Shown piece by piece: positions 15,001-18,378 of a DNA stretch of 24,255 nt. The notes beneath the pieces are model-generated. The model was not told the DNA's origin and searched no databases. It saw only the letters and a program-made list of their open reading frames with translations. The position numbers and the translations under genes are program-made. This stretch comes from a virus, in IMG/VR virus record IMGVR_UViG_3300046655_000618, positions 1-24,255 of that record; one strand, given 5' to 3'. Positions within the stretch are counted from its first letter, which is position 1. The number at the start of each line of letters is the position of its first letter.

Positions 15001-18000
15001 AGTATTATAGTTGGATCAAACAGTAAATGGGAATTTAACAGAGACTTTGTTGCAACTGCCGGCAGTCAATTTATAGGCGATATAACAGGCGATGTAACAG
15101 GTAACATTACATCGTCAGGCACAAGTACATTTAGTGGTACAGTTGATCTTAATGGTGCTACAGTAAACAACGCAGCATTTAACCTAGTTGGTGATCTTAC
15201 AGGTACAGCAGATGATGCAGATGCATTGTCAAGTGCTGTAACTGTTACACTAGCAGGAGATGTAGCAGGTACTGCAACCTTTACAAATGCAGGCGATACA
15301 GCAGCAATTACAACAGTTATCCAAAACGGATCAGTTGAAAATGGAATGTTAGCAGGTGCTATTACTAATGATAAGCTTGTAAATGATTCAGTAACTATAG
15401 GTGCAACTGAAGTAGATTTAGGCACAACTGTAACAGCATTTACAGGCCTAACTAGTTTAACTTCGACAGCAATATTTGGCGAGCTAGGTTCTCCTGCTAT
15501 AAGAGGTGACATTTACGCAACAGATATAAATGCTTCAAATACTGTTACAGCAGGTACATTTGCTGGTAATGTAAGTACATCTGGTACAAGCTTAATGGGC
15601 GCAACGATATTTAGTGGTAACGGAGTATTTAATGCAGGACTTACTGTTGCAGCAGGACAAACAGCAACAATTAACGGTGACTTAGACGTTAACGGAACTA
15701 CAACATTTGCAAATATTAGTGTTCCAGGAACATTTACTGCTGAGTCTACTGCTAACTTTAACACTGACTTTATTAAATTAAATGCACTAGGTACAGTGCA
15801 AAATGCAGGTATAACAATTGAGCGTGGGGCTACTGATGTTTCGTTCTTCTGGGACGAATCAAATGACAAATGGTCTATATCAAGTGAAACACTTGTAGCT
15901 GGTATGGTAGAAAGTGATGTAACAGGACATCACTATGGTGATGTAACAATTGCAGGTGGCGAAACTATTGATGTCAGTGCAGGTACAATAACTTTTGCTA
16001 ACGATCAAATCAGTGGTAATGCAATTAACGGTGGTACTATTGATGCTATTACTATTACAACATTAGCAGCATCGTCTGTAAACATAGACGGTGGTGCAAT
16101 TGACGGAGTTTCTATAGGTAACGCATCTAGAGGCACTGGTAAGTTTAGTACACTTGACGCAACCGGAGCAATTACTACTGACACTAATATCACAGCAACA
16201 GGATCAATAAATGGTGCAACAGTTGTTGCAAGCACATCAATGACAGCACCGTTATTTACAGGTGACGTAACTGGTGATGCAGATGGTGATCATACTGGTA
16301 CATTTACAGGTACAATGAGCGGTGCAATTGGCGGCGCATCAGACAGAAGCACTGCACACTTTAGTACAGTTGATGCATCTAATGCTACACTATCAAGTGC
16401 AGACATCAACGGTGGTACAATTGACGGTGTTGTTATTGGTGGCGCATCACCAGGCTTAATTACAGGTACTACTATTAATGGTACTACTATTAATGCAAGT
16501 ACATTTAATGGTAACATTAATGGTAATGTTACAGGTGATGTAACAGGTAACGTAACAATTCCAGTTGGTGATACACTATCAGTTAACGGTACATTTGCAA
16601 TTGATAATATGACAGTCAATCAAAACTTAACTGTAACAGGTGATATGACTGTAAACGGCACTACTACGTCTCTTAATACTGAAGAAATTAAACTTGCTGA
16701 CAACTATATTCTACTAAACAGCGGTACTAGCACAGCACAAAATGCTGGTTTAGAAGTTGATCTATCAGGCGGAACAACTAAGGCATTAGAATGGACTACG
16801 TCAGGCGGCGGCAGATGGAGTGTTGGATCTGAAGACTTTGCAGCAGCAAACTTTATTGGTGACGTAACTGGTGACGTAACTGGAAATGTAACAGGTAATG
16901 TTACTTCAACAGGAACTTCAACATTTAGTACTGTTGATATTAACGGCGGAAACATTGACGGAACAATTATTGGCGGCACAACTAGAGCTGAAATAACTGG
17001 TACAACAATTACCGCAGACACAAGATTCTATGGTCCATTAACTGGCGATGTATCTGGTAATGTAGTAGGTAATGTTACTGGCACAGTAAGTAGTATTGCA
17101 AATCACTCAACAACTGACTTATCAGAAGGTTCTAATCAATACTTTACAGATGCAAGAGCAAGAGCAGCAGTTAGTGTTACTGATACAGGCGGTGACGGCG
17201 GTCTTACTTACAATAGCACAAGTGGTGTGTTTACTTACACAGGTCCAACTGCATCAGAAGTAAGAGCACATATTACAGGAAGCACTGGTGTAACATTTAG
17301 TGGTGGTGCAATAAGTATAGGACAACCTGTTGCTACAACAGATAATGTTACATTTAACGATGTTGATGTTGATGGCGACTTAACTGTTGCAGGTTCGTTG
17401 GCATTTGGTACTGTTGAAATTACAAATAGTTTAACAGTTTCAGGTAATATAACTTCGCTAGAATCAGAACAGATAGCGTTCTCTGATAACTTTATACTAC
17501 TTAACGCAGTTCCGTCAGGTGATACACCACATGCAGGCGAAACAGCAGGTATTGAAATTGATAGAGGAACTAACTCCAACAAATTCTTTAGCTGGGACGA
17601 AACTGCTGATAAGTGGTCACTAGGCGGGGAAACACTTGTAGCAGGTACAGTTGAAGCTGACTTTACAGGTACATTAACTGGTAGAGTTAACCATGCAAGT
17701 GGTACATCAAACTTCCAAAACATTGATGCTACTGGCACAATTGAAGCTGATGGGGTTATAACTGGTAACGCTGGCTTCTCAGGAGACTTGACTGGTAATG
17801 TATCTGGTACAATAAATGATATTTCCAATCATACAACAACAGCATTAAGTGAAGGTACAAATTTATACTTTACAACTGCAAGAGTAAACAGTCATCTACT
17901 ATCAAACATTATTAATAACGTTATGCCAGCTGCTGGTACAGGTGGTACTTTAGACTTAGGTACTAATGCTCTAAGATGGAGAGATGGTTACTTTACTAGA

Positions 18001-18378
18001 GATGTTGTAGCAAACACACTTACTGCTGTAACTAAAAACTTCGTAATTGATCACCCAACTAAGGAAGATCATAAATTAAGATATGCATCACTCGAGGGTC
18101 CAGAAAATGGTGTATATGTAAGAGGTAAACTAAAAGGTGAAACTGTAATTGAACTACCTGACTATTGGACAGCACTAGTTCACGAAGAGTCAATTACAGT
18201 TAACTTAACAGCAAACCTTGGCTTCCAGCAATTATATGTTGAGAAGATAGAAGATGGCAAAGTGTATATTAATATTGCAGGGGCAGATATTGATGCAATT
18301 GATTGTTTCTATACAGTTTACGGTGAACGTAAAGATGTAGACAAACTTGAGATTGAATTTAAAAAGGACTCAGAATAA
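1..18378 (+). CDS. Giant modular tail-fibre-like structural protein, 5'-partial (at least 6125 aa)
   Basis: The frame is open from base 1 with no stop until TAA at 18376-18378, so the true start is upstream; the first in-window ATG (259) lies inside a repeat module and is not a credible start. The protein is a low-complexity mosaic rich in Thr, Ser, Gly, Asn, Asp, Val and Ala, and I noticed only one Cys, in the last domain. Recurring modules include DINGG-x-IDGT-x-IG followed by TGTTITA and GDVTGNVT, FTVA-x-ATGNT-x-I-x-GTLDVTG, GALVV-x-GGVGI, and ADN-x-I-x-LN...AGIEI-x-RG...WDE...W. An RW-type motif (LGTNALRWRDGYF, 17956-17994) precedes a globular C-terminal domain at 18031-18375 (KNFVIDHP, LRYASLEGPENGVYVRG, IELPDYW). 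These features are typical of marine myovirus fibre proteins; a beta-solenoid or trimeric beta fold is inferred. Role: probably a virion-surface adhesion fibre. A bacterial adhesin is unlikely next to phage neck genes. Confidence 0.85.
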   Translation, partial: GDVKGNVYASDDTSIILNAGTNGNDAIFKGDVYSTTDTLIIDSGASIDDATFYGNIDLRTETNYGNTPSTGTTSYFNNLDVAGTLSMANASIGTLSGNLVGDIYASNGTSLILDNGTNGTDASFQGSIKNDNGTVIIQNGSTGVAATFTGKLVGDVDSSGISYFNNMYANVINAFLDGDISGSVLGEDSVMMLDAGARTLSVTDVQTSTITASSYLSGDVRGDIYNDDGTQKILETGGTATNSAIFTGRVDASTATNTTSNFNNVDATGIFTGVLGAVGNTANAFVNDLAVDSIATFTGVVNALTSAVNINSVNIDGGTIDGTVIGAATPAAVTGTTVTANTGFVGDITGDITGDLDARGLGGTTFIDDLVMGPGTNAAIDTATITTLNASTLVLTNLALSGDLDVLTGTGTFQNLEVTAGGNIVGLATLGTSASPVASSVITTIDVSAGDIVGLSTLGTSASPVVAADINTAVIDDVTSVTVRADNFTITNTGDAAHKFTGPLEGNVTSAGTSTFTGTVNLSSASVVLADNQLSGDKIDGGVIGNADLLGNGTGNTISGYDITVTGALDLTGATVTYDNDSISGDKVSGGTIDSANITGAAGKTLDGYDITVGSGRTLTVDGATSVATLAASALAELDGGFNVNDDFVVDVDGNTRLNAAANFEIWNAAGTPVKVFDIVGSTGATTITNTLDVVGPVSITTGTGSTSTSTGSLIVTGGVGISENAFVGGDLDVAANAQLGGTLDVDGVTNINNTLTVDSLASLDGGIAVSDGAVGDAFTVAVTTGNVVTTGTLDVTGLSSLDGGIDVNGSNYTVSAAGAVTQASTLDVSGDVTLLQSANFEIFDAGVGSNSTFAINGADGNTQIAGTLGVDGLASLNASLTVTGLTTTDTAVVNNTLDVTGATTLDGTFAVQNAGVDVFTVADATGNTVISGTLQAGNTTVADVTATGTGTVTGNFDVNTTAFTVAAATGNTAILGDLAVNTTALTVAAATGNTTVGGTFDVAGVTNFNDTTGSTLSTNGAVIIDGGLGVAENINFSGVLKTTTATASTDTVTGSIVTAGGVGIAGALNVGGVTHISQTVDATSATDGALFVDGGVGIAKKLFVGTDLDVTGSVQIDTDLNVTGNTVITGNLTVNGASTTINAATLDVEDKDIRVASNADTLLGANNAGLIIGSTNVGDIANGGNAGETNVTFTYNATDDSLDSNVDIQAPTFIGNLTGDTTGSATIGVGKTLDVDGAFNVNASSGNLDNVVIGGVTRADASVHTLTTRNINVDSGYDVTLASGDVTITAGDFVATTGNISATSGTISGDIFVAGTEFRGDLTTVDGGTGVNLFESTGVAVSTGNITTTTGDFTSTSGDFTTGSGNISTSSGDITTTTGDINGQIITANTKVIGQLGTDASTAADMNDAFVATLYSNTTITSSGNTSVGGNLTVTGTSDFDDAVTISNNLTISGPGGVDAQGNPNKSTATFQNIVVTGSFTVDTLTIDDFTVGDELFVLGDTALSGNLTVNSGVTTLSSVDIAGGAIDGVTIGGDGVTPAANITGAALTGTSLTTTTGNIVLNSGNLVATQGNITTTAGEIRSPVGGFVGQIDATATGTSSFDNILVNDDLTVNGKVFSVASAASGFVGDLYSNNSGGTPIKILQAGTTLGTAMYTGNVTGVVGDAANRNTAHFSTINATQADLASVDINAGTIDGVTFTAGTLVDTPIGQTGTPQNATVSNLVSNTIRVNSSTANTIDGVTIGDTQRRPGNFTTLNANTSITVGAVAGSINSTPIGDSIASTITGTTIAASTRFEGVLQGDIQSTSGGVGLPAGALLIDSSTRNISNIVDFTSETVQATTITATQTTNGFQGDLTGDVIGQIGTTTLSDRNNAFFTNVDILGDLDIDGDITLAATHTITGIIDGLAGTDITGAFTLETGQTADLSGGTLTLANDQISGDSIEGGTIGNITISNLTSPNIIITGGTLQGVDATSFDIDGGTIINTSIGQSGSAQNIKGATIESTTGFVGQINATGGSGGTSNFDIITVAGTSTFTGNATFGNLSGALTGSFTGGATITSGTFSNIQIASSTQINSSAFIGPLSGDVTGGGTGTVSTFNRLNVQGGPTEASQISNLTVGTFATNAATITGGNITNTTIGGATGTGSFPGYFSLVEATGAITAGTQFIGDMNNPNTVNQDDSSADFTQGYFTNLRVKNFETDTIIINSDQEFSNVLITGDLTVNEDVLIKGDLEVEKNFITVNKNETGNSGISGAGNAGIIFERGNGVGIQDASLIFSESGGNPEYEFSQFKVLAEEFQAPLFSGNITAVLGTSTFNNVTVSNSANLGNSVTIAGGNIDNTVIGNGTQASIDGTTIKAHVEFQGDLDTTNGVTGNIDTITMDATGLITARAGLDATGGTIDGEGRFTTGTTIDAGTHIRNTPIGVDVSGISGRAVGYFNALEATTIISTLGITGNITGDVTGSIDDRNTIGEVPLNPPVLTENLNMNLSQFDRVSVLGHLTMGTDTYIKAVNLDVSGIFNVNDLDIGATLDVAGNFTVGSGTPKKLDVNAATGAMTHNGAFTTSGTATFDGDINANANVTVGSDAADELIINAVIDSDILIKTDGAYDIGTVSTRWGHVYADNATFTDDVAIGGNLTVTGSVTQTNVDQINIADNIIVLNGQESSTQISAGTAGIQISRGTGSDASFLYDEGLNSWTLTGATSKLTVNEVRADIEATDGATIVDISAKSIDMSAVDTDALTVNQGATIGTTLVVSGLSTLAEAKVQDLAQDHIPLAGLDGRLNTNANFRFDGVDLDIGAAGSETFKVAVASGNTDIQGTLFVDKQTTIKGNNLGASSTTTGALVVQGGIGISENIHAGGTLTLTGLASLASGINVNNDFVVDADGNTDLSSGATLTVDGEVNFNGGIVMDTDRFTVANGSGNVATAGTLQVSGNSILTALITSGIASLNGGIEVDITKFTVDGGTGAVVTQSTLTVDGTTTLNSDLSVTGSNDIRIVDALTANVFEVNGTTGATLITGNLTMDGSVGAGNLDIGGNFTVANATGNTDITGTLDVTGDTTVDVFSAGTSTLGTTSITGTTLSVGSDFTIIGASGVTEIGGMLSADGGIQVRNTANTAEAFTVSLGTGNTNIVGTLDVTGTTTVHDLNITGALGVTEGLTVTDDFSVNGNFVVTAANGNTQVDGTLTADGDFNINNQFTVTATTGATNIASGPLTVGGLTTLNGGITADGGVFTVADGTGSIATSGTLNVTGATTLSSALSADGGIEVRNTGNTAEAFSVQAGSGNVDTEGTLDVGGDVTIGANTVTIDAGNGNTIIAGTLNVNTSATVASLRVSDLTTVNAVLLGQSSGEVADSSNLTFSGSLLDVTGSIDVSGNVDIAGNVFANNAYIETLNVNEIPVTGSAGLITGSSAFTFNPTGGILGVTGSITTTGTVTGSTFLGNITAPGTSTFSGQTNLNGLVTLANNLTIGAGVGSINATSGAIATNSTITAGGLASLNGGINVDSGAFTVSGDGFGSVFIDGQTNIDNNLLITSSGDITLSDGVSTVITLDGATGGISADGNLNIAGNTNLYGSITRLGNAVSDELEINSVLTKGFYLKAGTLNADIGSTTTRFADAFLENLNVSENVTIAGDLTVEGEFTTVNAQTVAIADNIITLNSGQAAADAGIEIDLSGTTKELKWANTAGEWTVGAETFVAGAFRGDLHASDSAVLVNQTTKAVDVATVTTSANTTVGGILAVNGTNLNVGSGNFVVTSANGNTDIAGILNVGSSNFTVQPGSGNTLVAGTLGVTGLTTIDTSTVTGVMNITSSVESTGTTNGAIKILGGIGLSGNIHMGGNLHVGGTINATSGTITGTTLGSTSSRVTIEADNIGVSGLITGDISGSITSSNVTITGGTINTTPIGGASAATADVIRGTVITAETNFVGNITGNVTSTGTSTFDGIDVSGGEIDGTIIGGNDPANITGLVIEADTEFRGNIVAASGSSSFTDLTVNGNITNTGSTSTATFRDLSVVGNFVPNALNVTTDADIGGNLTVGGTAQFDTTLLQVNQAATGAPAGSLTAGIEVSRGSSPAKRLNWDEGGSTWTVSTEKFTAGTFEATTTITAPTVTADVTGDLTGLADRADKLETTRTIALAGDVAGSIGFDGTSNVTINTTIQPNSVDIVADTTGDYARTVTVSGNGLSITGTQGHDIAYEVISNAVSTNTASTIVFRDAFGAFNAGDITGSLITANTRLDGITRGNVQSTADGAFAAGVTLVNAADRTLDNIKDITSEDGTFDTIDINGGNIDGTVIGSATPAAGTFLAVEGTTIEATTGFTGDLTGDVLASDASVILNHTAKSVNATNLDGILGANTASAATVTTLAASGAVTLTAGTASNSTTTGTLVVTGGAGVSGTVSAGQFVGPVQGALVGTVGAGGISNRNSGEFTTVNTDSNVVVGGSLTVNSATSTFSTVDINGGAIDGTRIGGATPDNADFLDVEGTTITASTGFVGNITAPSGGTVGTSTLHDLDLQGDLTVASGNIIFGANTVIDNSRNATFNNLTVQGTFLPNTLNVTSTAVIGTDLTVNGDLTVNGTTTTLDTDNITLADNTIVLNTGYSGLSNGAFTSGIEIDQNGTSTSLLWNNGTNTWTVGNKNFTATSFIATTDFQGALVGNVTGKIGETSRDTGKFTTLDTTGTVTVGTSLTVNGGVATLGNVDINGGNIDGTVIGNNVPATVTGTTITASQFVGPVDGHVTGDVTVEAGDTLNVDGIVDIDASSGNMDNVVIGATTPVAGTFTTITGNTSITSGATGTGPITGGVITAATNFAGALTGDVTSSGTSTFEIVEIDTSADIQTLDVQAGTNLLGTLDVTGAATFVSQVNVEDDVITLNSDYTAGAPLTSGQQGIQVLRGDENTVRFVWVESQDRWETQNTDLRVGENLSVNGTIISTGGVQATPIGDVNPNTGKFTTLETTGNVTITGDIDHTGDFVTTSSAIKIDNAESTMGNLFGSGIYVGADGLSGRPSIIVGSNSKWEFNRDFVATAGSQFIGDITGDVTGNITSSGTSTFSGTVDLNGATVNNAAFNLVGDLTGTADDADALSSAVTVTLAGDVAGTATFTNAGDTAAITTVIQNGSVENGMLAGAITNDKLVNDSVTIGATEVDLGTTVTAFTGLTSLTSTAIFGELGSPAIRGDIYATDINASNTVTAGTFAGNVSTSGTSLMGATIFSGNGVFNAGLTVAAGQTATINGDLDVNGTTTFANISVPGTFTAESTANFNTDFIKLNALGTVQNAGITIERGATDVSFFWDESNDKWSISSETLVAGMVESDVTGHHYGDVTIAGGETIDVSAGTITFANDQISGNAINGGTIDAITITTLAASSVNIDGGAIDGVSIGNASRGTGKFSTLDATGAITTDTNITATGSINGATVVASTSMTAPLFTGDVTGDADGDHTGTFTGTMSGAIGGASDRSTAHFSTVDASNATLSSADINGGTIDGVVIGGASPGLITGTTINGTTINASTFNGNINGNVTGDVTGNVTIPVGDTLSVNGTFAIDNMTVNQNLTVTGDMTVNGTTTSLNTEEIKLADNYILLNSGTSTAQNAGLEVDLSGGTTKALEWTTSGGGRWSVGSEDFAAANFIGDVTGDVTGNVTGNVTSTGTSTFSTVDINGGNIDGTIIGGTTRAEITGTTITADTRFYGPLTGDVSGNVVGNVTGTVSSIANHSTTDLSEGSNQYFTDARARAAVSVTDTGGDGGLTYNSTSGVFTYTGPTASEVRAHITGSTGVTFSGGAISIGQPVATTDNVTFNDVDVDGDLTVAGSLAFGTVEITNSLTVSGNITSLESEQIAFSDNFILLNAVPSGDTPHAGETAGIEIDRGTNSNKFFSWDETADKWSLGGETLVAGTVEADFTGTLTGRVNHASGTSNFQNIDATGTIEADGVITGNAGFSGDLTGNVSGTINDISNHTTTALSEGTNLYFTTARVNSHLLSNIINNVMPAAGTGGTLDLGTNALRWRDGYFTRDVVANTLTAVTKNFVIDHPTKEDHKLRYASLEGPENGVYVRGKLKGETVIELPDYWTALVHEESITVNLTANLGFQQLYVEKIEDGKVYINIAGADIDAIDCFYTVYGERKDVDKLEIEFKKDSE
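1283..1394 (+). repeat. 28-bp exact direct repeat, period 84 bp
   Basis: Bases 1283-1310 and 1367-1394 are identical over 28 bp (starting CTACTCTAGGTACAAG), an offset of exactly 84 nt or 28 codons. The encoded units are IVGLATLGTSASPV and IVGLSTLGTSASPV. This is the longest exact in-frame tandem repeat I noticed, and it looks like a recent unit duplication. Confidence 0.85.
1850..11400 (+). repeat. FTVA-x-x-TGNT-x-I-x-GTLDVTG module family in three blocks inside the giant gene
   Basis: About twenty copies of a 25-50 residue unit (F-[TV]-V-x-x-x-x-GNT-x-I-x-GTL-x-V-x-G, often with LDGGI-x-V before it). They are concentrated at about 1850-3050, 8400-10030 and 10460-11400, for example near 2335, 2755, 2887, 2953, 8410, 8737, 9103, 11239 and 11308. 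Copies interleave with GALVV-x-GGVGI units. The block near 9100-9970 is the most regular. Low-complexity coding repeat; no separate gene. Confidence 0.75.
2134..13200 (+). repeat. G-[AST]-L-x-V-x-GG-[VI]-GI module family (7 copies) inside the giant gene
   Basis: Short motif, typically preceded by ST-x-TG and followed by a helix- or turn-like stretch and L-x-VGG. Copies begin near 2134, 3061, 3163, 3262, 8518, 11446 and 13135; three lie close together at 3061-3310. A similar motif recurs in fibre-like proteins of marine T4-like phages. It appears to mark boundaries between FTVA blocks and other modules. Confidence 0.7.
3394..17660 (+). repeat. AGIEI-x-RG ... W-x-x-x-x-x-x-W module family (about 10 copies) inside the giant gene
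   Basis: Module of about 75-90 residues: LTVNGTTT, then ADN-x-I-x-LN, then AGIEI-[DE]-RG, then L-x-W-[DN]-E and W-[ST]-[VL] with E-x-[FL]-x-AG. Copies start near 3394 (divergent), 6655, 7900, 10888, 12082, 13678, 14551, 15673, 16639 and 17431. They hold nearly all the tryptophans of the protein, so they are probably small folded domains spaced along a repetitive shaft. The neighbouring fibre gene carries one more copy near 19100-19320. Confidence 0.8.
18031..18375 (+). other. C-terminal globular tip domain of the giant fibre protein
   Basis: About 115 residues that break from the repeat composition. They are richer in Lys, Glu, Tyr, Leu and His, contain the only cysteine I noticed in the protein (AIDCFYTVYGE) and end in charged FKKDSE. 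The stretches KNFVIDHP, LRYASLEGPENGVYVRG and ELPDYW resemble a C-terminal domain I recall from cyanophage and other phage fibre proteins, where it follows an LG-x-x-x-x-RW motif as here. Its position suggests a fibre tip, a trimerisation or folding domain, or a receptor-contact domain. I see no basis to choose among these. Confidence 0.6.
18364..18368 (+). promoter_or_regulatory. Ribosome binding site for the second fibre gene
   Basis: AAGGA lies 10 bases before the ATG at 18379, within the last codons of the giant gene. The two genes abut (TAA immediately followed by ATG). I see no late-promoter-like TATAAATA between them, so co-transcription is likely. Confidence 0.6.

Larger units (their letters stand above)
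937..16974 (+). repeat. DINGG-x-IDGT-x-IG module family (about 15 copies) inside the giant gene
   Basis: The motif [DN]I-x-GG-x-I-[DN]-[GN]-[TV]-x-IG is found at about 937, 4561, 5062, 5215, 5932, 6376, 6991, 11661, 11821, 12832, 13351, 14080, 16078, 16402 and 16936. It is usually followed after 5-12 residues by TGTTITA-x-T-x-F-x-G and one or more G-[DN]-VT repeats, and often preceded by STGTSTFSTV. The regular alternation of hydrophobic residues with Gly/Asn/Asp turns suggests stacked short beta strands. Copies are far closer in protein than in DNA. Confidence 0.8.

Noticed and set aside
16848-16915. CRISPR-like or minisatellite array at the GDVTGDVTGNVTGNVT tract
   Set aside because: The 12-nt units are tandem codons for a 4-residue protein repeat, in frame and synonymously varied, with no spacers.
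690-17828. Long minus-strand open frames (up to 486 codons) opposite the giant gene
   Set aside because: They are all in the same relative frame. In that frame a stop needs a sense codon starting TA (Tyr) or CA (His, Gln) after a suitable third base, and the giant protein is very poor in Tyr, His and Gln. They are shadows of its composition, with no ribosome sites or recognisable products.
1-18378. Bacterial adhesin, RTX protein or biofilm protein
   Set aside because: The repetitive composition would allow it, but the next genes are phage fibre, Nudix and T4-type neck genes, the end domain is of phage-fibre type, and no signal peptide or secretion domain is visible.
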